NCBI GenBank assembly: GCA_030152425.1
Contig: JASLJP010000121.1
Span: 1 to 8,574 of the forward strand
Source of the DNA: Aquirhabdus sp.
GTDB lineage: Bacteria > Pseudomonadota > Gammaproteobacteria > Pseudomonadales > Moraxellaceae
Direction: 5' to 3'
DNA: 8,574 nt
The translations under genes and the position numbers were made by a program. Shown in pieces: positions 1 to 5,689 of the stretch. Within the stretch, counting starts at the first letter, position 1; every line of letters begins with the position of its first letter. The notes under the pieces are model-generated. The model was not told the DNA's origin. It did no database searches and saw only the letters and a list, made by a program, of their open reading frames with translations.

Positions 1-1
1 G

Positions 2-736
2 CGCGGCGCCTTTGATCAGGCGCGTTGGGCACTGGATACCTTGGAAGACCGTGCCAGCGAGCAACATCAACAGGCCTTTAACCGCTGTATCTCCCTGCAG
101 GGTGCAACATGGCTGGCCTGCCTGTTTCAGGAGGTCGAGCGGCTCGGTGAGTTGGCGACGATCCTCGAGACCGTTGCCGATGCCAATATCTTTACCTTTT
201 ACCACGGGATCGGACGCATCTTTAGCGGCTGCTACTTGGGCTTTCATGGCCAGTTTGACGAGGCCGAACAAGCCATCCAGTACGGCTATCAAAACTATAT
301 GGTCAAGCACGGTGGCAAGCTGTTCCACTCTTTTCAGGCGTGGCAGCGCGGTGAAGTGCTGCTGCAGGCCGGACGTGCCGAGGAGTGCTACCAGATGGTC
401 AGCCACGCCATCGATCTGGCGCTGGAGCAACAGGATCGCGCCTATCTGGGTGAACTGCTGGTGCTCAAAGCCCGCGCCCAAGGCGCACTCGGCAAACTCG
501 ACCAATCCGAGCAAGAGTTGCGCGGCGCCCTGTCGACCGCGATGGCGCTCGGCTCGGTACCGGCGCGTGTCGCCGCCGCCTACCATCTGGCACTGCTGCT
601 CAATCGCACCGACCGTAGCACACAGGCCTCCGAGACCCTGACCCGCGCGCTGCGCGGCACGGACAAAGTCGGTGCCAATCCCAATCTCAAAAAAGCACAA
701 CGCCTGTTGGATGAACTGTTGCACGCGCTCTCATAA
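2..736 (+). CDS. C-terminal part of a large TPR-repeat protein (5' end outside window)
   Basis: The frame is open from the first complete codon at base 2 to TAA at 734-736, giving 244 visible residues with no start, so the gene is truncated by the window edge. The visible part is all alpha-helical and made of consecutive TPR-like helix pairs. Examples are the stretch beginning FYHGIGRIFSGCY with FDEAEQAI, then WQRGEVLLQAGRAEECYQMV, then LLVLKARAQGALGKLDQSE, then AAYHLALLLNRTDRST with ASETLTRAL. Such TPR tails are known at the C-terminus of large STAND-type ATPases, class III adenylate cyclases and SARP/MalT-like regulators, where they serve as sensor or partner-binding platforms. Which one this is cannot be told without the N-terminus. 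It lies 66 nt upstream of the DUF917-racemase pair on the same strand, so a regulatory link is possible but inferred. Coding is confident; exact family is not. Confidence 0.85.
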   Translation, partial: RGAFDQARWALDTLEDRASEQHQQAFNRCISLQGATWLACLFQEVERLGELATILETVADANIFTFYHGIGRIFSGCYLGFHGQFDEAEQAIQYGYQNYMVKHGGKLFHSFQAWQRGEVLLQAGRAEECYQMVSHAIDLALEQQDRAYLGELLVLKARAQGALGKLDQSEQELRGALSTAMALGSVPARVAAAYHLALLLNRTDRSTQASETLTRALRGTDKVGANPNLKKAQRLLDELLHALS

Positions 737-745
737 TCTCTCGTC

Positions 746-769
746 CAGCCCTCGCGGCGCTGAGGGCTG
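746..769 (+). other. GC-rich hairpin between the TPR gene and the DUF917 gene
   Basis: A perfect 8-bp inverted repeat, CAGCCCTC (746-753) and GAGGGCTG (762-769), has an 8-nt loop. It starts 10 nt after the TPR-protein stop codon. No T-run follows (the next bases are ATCTTCACC), so it is not a standard rho-independent terminator. It may protect the 3' end of the upstream message or cause partial termination before the DUF917 gene. Confidence 0.5.
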
Positions 770-802
770 ATCTTCACCCCCCACCCAGCCAAGGAGTCGG
801 CC

Positions 803-2035
803 ATGGGATATATAATCAAGCACACGGATCTGGATGCACTGCTGCAAGGCGGCGCTTTTTTTGGCAGCGGTGGCGGCGGCACGGTCACCTCGGCTCGCAA
901 TCTGGCGTCGTATTTCAAAACGGGCGACTACTATCCGGTTGATCACTTTGAGGTGGTCACGGTCGAAGAGGCCACGCTGGGGGATACCGTGATGGTGGCC
1001 TATATGGGCGCGCCCGAAGCCATCGACACCACCCAATATCCGATCGGCCCGGTCGAGGCCGCGATCCAAGTACAGCAACGCCTCAAGACGGAAGGTCGCA
1101 CGCTGGCCTATGTCATCTCCCCGGAAAGCGGCGCGCTGGGTTTTCTGGTCGCCGGACTGGTCGCGGCCAAGCTCGGCCTGAAAGTCATCGACGCTGATGG
1201 GGCTGGGCGTGCAGTGCCTTCTCTGCCGATGCTGACCTATGCAGCCGCCGAGATCAGCCCACGCCCGACCTTTCTGGTCAGTCAAGGCGACTTGTGCGTC
1301 GAGCTGAACGTCACGCCACGCAAGGACAGCCGCGAGGGCGGCCAAACCCACCAACAAGACGTCTCGACCATCGTCGAGCAGATGCTGCGTCCGATCCTCG
1401 CCGAACAAGACTTTGGCGAATTTGGCGGCCTCGCCATGTGGGTCATGAGCAAAGATGACCTCGCCAAAGCCCTGCCGATCCGTGGCACGCTGAGCCGGGC
1501 GCTGAAGTTTGGCCGAGCACTGGTCAGCGGTGAACTCAAAAACAGCAGCGATGTGATCCACTACCTCAAAAAAGAATGTGCCATCGACGCTCATGCCATC
1601 ACCCCGCCCAGTACGCTAGCCTCGGCCAAGGTCGATACCACCGGTGGCTTTGACCTCGGCAAGATCCTGCTGCAACATGGCCATGACCGCTACACCGTGC
1701 TCTATCAGAACGAATCGCTGATGGCATGGGACAGCAGCCTGCCCCATCCAATCGCCCTTGCCCCCGATAGCATTGCTTATTTTGTCGAAGGCACAGGCCA
1801 AGCGGTCTACTCCAACGGCGATCTCGTGCTCGGCAATGGCCAGCTCAATCCGACGGTCAAAGACCGCAAGGTGGTGCTCTTGGCGTGGCAAGCCGACAAA
1901 GCGCTGACCCATGGCCTGATCTTGGACAGTTTTTTGACCCTGCTGGCATCCATCGGCTATCTGGGCCCCTACGTGCCGCTCGGGAAACTGGACGACCTGA
2001 ATAAACCCCATCAGACCCAAGGAGCACGCGCATGA
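803..2035 (+). CDS. DUF917 / S-methyl-thiohydantoin desulfurase-like protein
   Basis: A 410-residue protein of the usual length for the DUF917 family (renamed S-Me-THD, S-methyl-thiohydantoin desulfurase, in domain databases). Family hallmarks are a glycine-rich N-terminal loop GSGGGGTV (residues 21-28), the central IDADGAGRAVPSLP segment (129-142), and a C-terminal half with DSIAYFVEGTG (322-332) and the GPYVPLG end. No signal peptide or membrane segment is visible, so it should be cytoplasmic. ATG 803 is chosen because AAGGAG (791-796) sits 6 nt upstream. The stop overlaps the start of the racemase gene by 4 nt (ATGA), implying translational coupling. Family members often neighbour hydantoinase and hydantoin-racemase genes, so a role in breakdown of a hydantoin or thiohydantoin ring is likely; the exact substrate is unknown. 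No promoter stands out in the 66-nt leader, so it may be transcribed from further upstream. Confidence 0.9.
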   Translation: MGYIIKHTDLDALLQGGAFFGSGGGGTVTSARNLASYFKTGDYYPVDHFEVVTVEEATLGDTVMVAYMGAPEAIDTTQYPIGPVEAAIQVQQRLKTEGRTLAYVISPESGALGFLVAGLVAAKLGLKVIDADGAGRAVPSLPMLTYAAAEISPRPTFLVSQGDLCVELNVTPRKDSREGGQTHQQDVSTIVEQMLRPILAEQDFGEFGGLAMWVMSKDDLAKALPIRGTLSRALKFGRALVSGELKNSSDVIHYLKKECAIDAHAITPPSTLASAKVDTTGGFDLGKILLQHGHDRYTVLYQNESLMAWDSSLPHPIALAPDSIAYFVEGTGQAVYSNGDLVLGNGQLNPTVKDRKVVLLAWQADKALTHGLILDSFLTLLASIGYLGPYVPLGKLDDLNKPHQTQGARA

Positions 2036-2763
2036 CCACCCCCGCCAAAAAACTGCGCATCTGCGTCCTCGTACCCGCCGCGACCACTGAATACAATGAC
2101 CGCATCCTTGCCGCCATCGCACCGGTCAAACCTGCCGATGTCGAGGTCGATATCCGCGCCATCAGTCAGGGTCATCCCTGTATCGAAAACCGCACCAACT
2201 GGCTGGAGAATGGCATGCCAGTGGTAAACTTGGCCCAACAGCTCGCCGCCGACGGCTATGACGGCATCTGGCTGACCGACTTCGATATGTGCGGCGTCGA
2301 AGCGGCACGGGAGGTGATCGACATCCCGATCATCGGCGGTTTTCCGCCCTGCGCCTTCACGGCGCTCAGCCTCAGTCAGCGCTTTTCCATCATTACCGTC
2401 CTGCAAAGCACGCTGGCCATGCAGCGTGGCCATGTACTCACCTACGGCCTATCCGAATCGTTTGCCTCGATCTATGCCGTAGACTGCACGGTGCAGGAGT
2501 TGGCCAATGTTGACATCGTGGTGATGAAAACCTATGAACAAGCGCTGAAAGCCATCCGGCAGGACGGTGCACAATCGATCCTGTTGGGCTGCACCGGTTT
2601 CGTCGATGTCGCCGCACGGGTATCGGTCCTGCTGACCGAAACGCTCGGCGCTTATGTGCCCGTCATCGATCCCAACCAAGCCGGATTTGGCTTTTTGGTC
2701 TCTCTCGTCCGCATGAAAATCCGGCCAAGTCGCCTAACCTACAGTAAAGTCACTAGCGACTAG
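2032..2763 (+). CDS. Asp/Glu/hydantoin racemase family protein
   Basis: A 243-residue cytoplasmic protein, typical in length for the Asp/Glu/hydantoin racemase superfamily, which uses two cysteines as acid and base to invert a stereocentre without a cofactor. Both can be seen: Cys87 in TDFDMCGVEAARE and Cys187 in LLGCTGF. The first matches the position of the G-x-x-D-x-G-L-x-A-A-R-E motif of hydantoin racemases, with Cys placed slightly differently; the LGCTG motif is standard. The N-terminal strand LRICVLVPAATTEYND is also family-like. ATG 2032 overlaps the DUF917 stop, and AAGGAG at 2019-2024 lies 7 nt upstream. It is the last gene of the pair, with a terminator 16 nt after the stop. In context it probably racemizes a hydantoin-type or amino-acid-type intermediate handled by the DUF917 protein. 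A maleate isomerase or arylmalonate decarboxylase-like activity from the same fold cannot be excluded. Confidence 0.9.
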   Translation: MTTPAKKLRICVLVPAATTEYNDRILAAIAPVKPADVEVDIRAISQGHPCIENRTNWLENGMPVVNLAQQLAADGYDGIWLTDFDMCGVEAAREVIDIPIIGGFPPCAFTALSLSQRFSIITVLQSTLAMQRGHVLTYGLSESFASIYAVDCTVQELANVDIVVMKTYEQALKAIRQDGAQSILLGCTGFVDVAARVSVLLTETLGAYVPVIDPNQAGFGFLVSLVRMKIRPSRLTYSKVTSD

Positions 2764-2778
2764 GCAAACCGCTCAAAA

Positions 2779-2820
2779 AACGCGCCAATCCATGTACTGT
2801 GGGTTGGCGCGTTGTTGTTT
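2779..2820 (+). terminator. Rho-independent terminator of the DUF917-racemase operon
   Basis: AACGCGCCAATCC (2779-2791) pairs with GGGTTGGCGCGTT (2801-2813) over 13 positions with one T-G wobble and a 9-nt loop, followed by the T-rich tail GTTGTTT. A run of A (2775-2780) precedes the stem, so it may also act weakly on the opposite strand. It begins 16 nt after the racemase stop. Confidence 0.85.
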
Positions 2821-2863
2821 AATCGACCAATTCACACTTTAAGCTGATTACTCCTTGTTCAGC

Positions 2864-2910
2864 GGACGAATTCGTCCATTTTTGGCTTTTTAAAATGGAC
2901 GAATTCGTCC
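2864..2910. promoter_or_regulatory. Twin perfect palindromes, probable operator pair
   Basis: The 14-bp perfect palindrome GGACGAATTCGTCC occurs at 2864-2877 and again at 2897-2910 (the second extends to 16 bp, TGGACGAATTCGTCCA, 2896-2911). Centres are 33 bp apart, close to three helical turns, which would put two bound dimers on the same DNA face. A TAAAAT hexamer (2891-2896), resembling a -10 box, lies between them. Because each site is self-complementary, the region also forms a perfect 19-bp inverted repeat, GGACGAATTCGTCCATTTT (2864-2882) and AAAATGGACGAATTCGTCC (2892-2910), with a 9-nt loop. No T-run follows on either strand, so it is not a terminator. The form suits a dimeric helix-turn-helix repressor, for example TetR-like; the regulator is not in the window and its family is inferred. 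Confidence 0.65.
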
Positions 2911-3079
2911 ACGTATGCTGCATCCTTGTACAGCCATGCTCAAAAAGAAACCTCCACCCCCTCGCATTGAACAAACCTTAAAATAATTTAAGCTAGGCAA
3001 AACATTATCTTAATAAAAACATGTCGTAGATCAGTGCTGTAGCGCGATAAACATGGCGCGCTTATTGCGATGTTGCAAG

Positions 3080-3113
3080 GGTCACATGCTGTGCTGGGGC
3101 TTAGCATGTGGCC
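3080..3113 (+). other. Stem-loop in the region upstream of the diguanylate cyclase
   Basis: GGTCACATGCT (3080-3090) pairs with AGCATGTGGCC (3103-3113) over 11 positions with one U-G wobble and a 12-nt loop. A T-run (3125-3131) begins 11 nt after the stem, too far for a standard terminator. It could be part of a structured leader, an imperfect terminator of a small RNA, or a protein-binding site. Confidence 0.4.
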
Positions 3114-3140
3114 TGAATTTCATTATTTTTTAATCCGACT

Positions 3141-3178
3141 TTGTAGTTCTGACGTATGTCGTGGATAAATCACGACAT
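3141..3178 (+). promoter_or_regulatory. Possible diguanylate cyclase promoter with an operator straddling its -10
   Basis: A weak -35 TTGTAG (3141-3146) and -10 GATAAA (3164-3169) are 17 bp apart. The 8-bp perfect inverted repeat ATGTCGTG (3156-3163) and CACGACAT (3171-3178) flanks the -10 exactly, the layout of a repressor site that blocks polymerase. If used, transcription would start near 3176, leaving about 44 nt before ATG 3220. The hexamers match the consensus only in part, so the promoter is tentative; the repeat itself is certain. Confidence 0.35.
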
Positions 3179-3219
3179 CTGTGGACTCGTTTGCTCAAAA
3201 TTTCACGACGAAGACGGCT

Positions 3220-4641
3220 ATGAACCCATCAATCACACGCAACATGGACAGTAAACTCGGTGCTGAAGACACTCAGCCCGTGCTGCCCTATGCGGGTGAT
3301 GTCTCGCCACTGCCCAGTGTGCAGCAGCTCAAATCATCCAGCAGACTGCTGACTGAACCGCACGCCAGCGATACGCCATTTGCCGATCTGAGCGGCGCGG
3401 CGGGTCGCGGTACAGACGCTTCGTCACACGCACAGACGCATCATGCCTACCGACCGCTCATCCAAAGCCATGATGACATCAGCGTCGATGAGCTGAAAAA
3501 CATCCTGTTGAGTGGGGTCTGGTTTCTGCGCTTTCCGAGCGTGCTGGAGTCAATTTATCGCAGCTATGTGCGGACGCGCGCGCTCAAGATCTTTCGCCTC
3601 AATGGTCTGGTCGGGGCGATCCTCTATGGTGCGCTGGGCTGGGGAATCTATACCCAGATGCCAGTCACCAGCCATAGCGGCTGGCTGACCATCTGGGGCA
3701 TCGGTGTGACCATGATGGTGGTGTCGCGCGCGCTGTCGTTCTTCCACTTCTTTGATCGCTGGTTTAACTGGTATGTAACGGCCAACAGCGTAGTCGTGGT
3801 CGCACTGTCGGTACTGGTCAACAATTACGTGCCCATGGGTGCAGGGGCTGCACTGTCTTATGTCAGCATGAGCTACATGATGTTTTTTGTGTACTGCTTT
3901 GTCGGATTGCGCTTCCCCCATGCGGTGCTGGCGGGTTGGCTCGGGGGCGCAGTGGGCATCGCGCTGACCTACGATCTGGGCAGCGCCATCGACTGGAGCA
4001 TGCTGCACGGCACCTACACGGCAGCGAGTTTCCTCGGCATGATCATGGCCTATGGACTGGATCGGCATAACCGAATCAGTTTTCTGCAGTCCTATCTGCT
4101 GCAACAAACCCTGAATAAAAGCGAGCAACAGGCACGCGAAGATCATCTGACCGGACTGGCCAATCGCCGCTATCTGAATGAAACGCTCGGCCACGAATGG
4201 AACCGCATGCTGCGACATCAGCAGTCGCTGGTGATCATGATGGTAGATATCGACTACTTCAAACGCTATAACGACGCCGTGGGCCATCAGGCGGGCGATC
4301 ACTGCCTGCAGCAAATCGCGCAGGTGTTGGCCAGCCTCGCCCATCGCAGCGGAGAGATGGCAGCACGCTACGGCGGAGAAGAGTTTGTCCTGCTGTTTCC
4401 GGGCATGGATATCGATGCCGCCAAGGATCAGGCGCAGCGCCTGATGGACAAGATGGCCGCACTCGCCCTGCCCCACCCTGATCCTGATATCGAAAACAGC
4501 GTTGTAACCCTGAGTATCGGCATCGCAGTGTGCGTGCCCAAATCCAGCATGACGGTGGATCTCCTGCTGCGTCAGGCCGATACCGCGCTGTACAAGGCCA
4601 AGGCGCATGGCCGAAACCGATTTGAGTTTTTTAGAGTGTGA
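3220..4641 (+). CDS. Membrane-bound GGDEF diguanylate cyclase
   Basis: From ATG 3220 the protein has 473 residues. Residues 1-110 are polar and probably disordered. About six hydrophobic segments follow (roughly 126-147, 153-175, 186-203, 208-230, 234-252, 262-278), then a short linker helix and a GGDEF domain (about 305-473). This starts with DHLTGLANRR, has the metal- and substrate-binding segment MVDIDYFKRYND (342-353) and the active-site loop RYGGEEF (GGEEF at 385-389), so it should make cyclic di-GMP from two GTP at the inner membrane. The inhibitory I-site, normally RxxD, reads RSGE (376-379). No EAL domain is present. The membrane part is not one I can name and may be the sensor. An upstream GTG at 3181 gives 486 residues but lacks a ribosome binding site and overlaps the proposed promoter; ATG 3244 is a further option. 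The SD before 3220 (GAAG, 3210-3213) is weak, so the start is uncertain. Confidence 0.9.
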   Translation: MNPSITRNMDSKLGAEDTQPVLPYAGDVSPLPSVQQLKSSSRLLTEPHASDTPFADLSGAAGRGTDASSHAQTHHAYRPLIQSHDDISVDELKNILLSGVWFLRFPSVLESIYRSYVRTRALKIFRLNGLVGAILYGALGWGIYTQMPVTSHSGWLTIWGIGVTMMVVSRALSFFHFFDRWFNWYVTANSVVVVALSVLVNNYVPMGAGAALSYVSMSYMMFFVYCFVGLRFPHAVLAGWLGGAVGIALTYDLGSAIDWSMLHGTYTAASFLGMIMAYGLDRHNRISFLQSYLLQQTLNKSEQQAREDHLTGLANRRYLNETLGHEWNRMLRHQQSLVIMMVDIDYFKRYNDAVGHQAGDHCLQQIAQVLASLAHRSGEMAARYGGEEFVLLFPGMDIDAAKDQAQRLMDKMAALALPHPDPDIENSVVTLSIGIAVCVPKSSMTVDLLLRQADTALYKAKAHGRNRFEFFRV

Positions 4642-4804
4642 CCGATCCATCCGATTGCGCTGGGCGTACGCGCCTGGCCAAGTATTACAACAAGAAAATT
4701 GACGTTGACGTTATACGCTGTGCACCGCACTGGATTCCCAGCTCTCGTGCAATGCAACCCAGCAACGTATAGCCAGACCTTGATGCGCAGCAATAATAAG
4801 ACTT
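4642..4804 (+). other. Structured 3' region after the diguanylate cyclase
   Basis: No gene is seen here. Three nested inverted repeats are present: TATACG (4712-4717) with CGTATA (4766-4771), TGCAC (4721-4725) with GTGCA (4747-4751), and CTGG (4730-4733) with CCAG (4738-4741) around a 4-nt loop. A tandem hexamer TTGACG-TTGACG (4699-4710) comes just before. The block leads into the terminator at 4805, so it is either a long structured 3' UTR of the cyclase message or a separate small RNA. No convincing -10 accompanies the TTGACG boxes. Confidence 0.4.
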
Positions 4805-4834
4805 AGACCCCGCTCCCCAGGCGGGGTCTTTTTT
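4805..4834 (+). terminator. Strong rho-independent terminator
   Basis: AGACCCCGC (4805-4813) and GCGGGGTCT (4821-4829) form a perfect 9-bp GC-rich stem with a 7-nt loop, followed by six T (4829-4834). It points along the + strand and closes whatever is transcribed from the cyclase side, 163 nt after that gene's stop. Confidence 0.92.
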
Positions 4835-4887
4835 ATGCCCAATCTGGCGGATCAGGTAATTCCATCTGCGGCGAGGCCACGGTAGGC

Positions 4888-4893
4888 TATGAT
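4888..4893 (+). promoter_or_regulatory. Possible -10 box for the class II aldolase-like gene
   Basis: TATGAT (4888-4893) matches the sigma-70 -10 consensus at five of six positions and lies about 35 nt before the start codon, after the terminator. No good -35 is found 16-18 bp upstream, so an activator may be needed or the call may be wrong. Confidence 0.35.
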
Positions 4894-4927
4894 CGTATGG
4901 ATCTGATTCAACGACAGGAGCATGGCC

Positions 4928-5686
4928 ATGGACAGTCTACAGGTGCGCGGATGTGTAAGCGCTGCAGAGTGGGAAACACGCGTGGCCTTGGCGGCCTGCT
5001 ATCGCTTGGTGGCGCATTTTAAATGGGATGATCTGATCTTTACCCATATCTCGGCACGCGTGCCGGGGCCTGACCATCATTTTCTGATCAACCCCTACGG
5101 CATGCTGTTTGATGAGATCACGGCGTCGAGTCTGATCAAGGTCAATCTGGCGGGTGAGAAAGTCATGGACAGCCCGTATGAAATCAACCCGGCGGGCTTT
5201 GTGATTCACAGTGCCATCCACGCCGCACGGGCAGATGCCCAATGCATCCTGCATCTGCACAGTATCAATGGCATCGCCGTTTCGGCACAGCAGGGTGGGC
5301 TACTGCCGCTGTCGCAGCAGTCCATTTTTCCGCTGTCCTCGCTTGCCTACCACGACTATGAGGGCGTGGCGCTACGCGATGACGAGAAACCGCGCTTGGT
5401 GGCCGATCTGGGCGACAAAAACTTTTTGATGCTGCGCAACCACGGCCTACTGACGCTGGCCGAAACCATTCCTGACGCCTTCCTCTATATGTACCTGTTT
5501 GAGGCCGCCTGCATGATCCAAGTGCGGGCGCAAGCCGGTGGGGGTGCGCTGATCCCGATCGACCCACGCATCATCGCCGGAGCGATGGCACAGGCCGCAG
5601 CGGTGACACGTGGCGCCGGTGGCGCACTGGCATGGCCCGCACTGCTGCGCCGTCTGGATCGCCTCGATCCCAGCTATAAAGACTAA
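4928..5686 (+). CDS. Class II aldolase/adducin family protein
   Basis: A 252-residue cytoplasmic protein covering the whole class II aldolase/adducin fold. Three zinc-ligand histidines are in place: His109 and His111 in ILHLHS, and His172 in RNHGLL. Aligning with E. coli fuculose-phosphate aldolase FucA (Glu73, His77, His92, His94, from memory), the spacing fits exactly through His94 here, and the residue at the Glu73 position is Gly90 (INPAGFVIH). The catalytic Glu of true aldolases and epimerases is therefore absent, as in the adducin-like branch, so the reaction cannot be assigned; a different metal-dependent activity or a binding role is possible. ATG 4928 is chosen over ATG 4922 because AGGAG (4916-4920) is 7 nt from the former and only 1 nt from the latter. 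It is a single-gene unit, preceded by a terminator and ending 3 nt before the stop codon of the convergent hydrolase gene. Confidence 0.9.
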   Translation: MDSLQVRGCVSAAEWETRVALAACYRLVAHFKWDDLIFTHISARVPGPDHHFLINPYGMLFDEITASSLIKVNLAGEKVMDSPYEINPAGFVIHSAIHAARADAQCILHLHSINGIAVSAQQGGLLPLSQQSIFPLSSLAYHDYEGVALRDDEKPRLVADLGDKNFLMLRNHGLLTLAETIPDAFLYMYLFEAACMIQVRAQAGGGALIPIDPRIIAGAMAQAAAVTRGAGGALAWPALLRRLDRLDPSYKD

Positions 5687-5689
5687 GGC

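Larger units (their letters stand above)
2821..3180. other. AT-rich intergenic region with several inverted repeats, no clear gene
   Basis: This gap is clearly richer in A+T than its surroundings. It holds the double palindrome (2864-2910), an AT-rich block with possible -10-like hexamers (TTAAAATAATTTAAG and TTATCTTAATAAAA, about 2978-3017) without a good -35 partner, an 11-bp hairpin (3080-3113), a T-run (3125-3131), and the inverted repeat 3156-3178 next to the diguanylate cyclase gene. The heptamer ATGTCGT occurs at 3021-3027 and 3156-3162 and inverted at 3172-3178. The only open frame is a 23-codon one (2915-2986) without a ribosome binding site. The region probably holds control elements for the downstream gene, perhaps also a small RNA. 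Confidence 0.6.

Noticed and set aside
731..1594. 287-residue open frame on the minus strand opposite the DUF917 gene
   Set aside because: No family resemblance and no ribosome binding site; the + strand frame has clear family motifs and an SD site, so this is an antisense shadow of GC-rich coding DNA.
2864..2910. The 19-bp inverted repeat as a rho-independent terminator
   Set aside because: No T-run follows the hairpin on either strand, and a proper terminator already lies at 2779-2820.
2864..2910. The paired palindromes as a remnant CRISPR array
   Set aside because: Only two copies, perfectly palindromic, with a 19-nt gap and no cas genes.
3550..4650. 366-residue minus-strand frame opposite the diguanylate cyclase
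   Set aside because: Composition is rich in His, Gln and Arg with no recognisable domain, and it lies opposite an intact GGDEF protein.
4710..4773. Integron attC-like site, because GTTATAC and AACGTATAG flank a hairpin
   Set aside because: The half-sites are in the wrong order for attC (RYYYAAC should be at the 5' side and GTTRRRY at the 3' side), and no integrase or cassette array is present.
4922..4927. ATG 4922 as the start of the class II aldolase-like gene
   Set aside because: It is only 1 nt from AGGAG; ATG 4928, in the same frame, has the normal 7-nt spacing.
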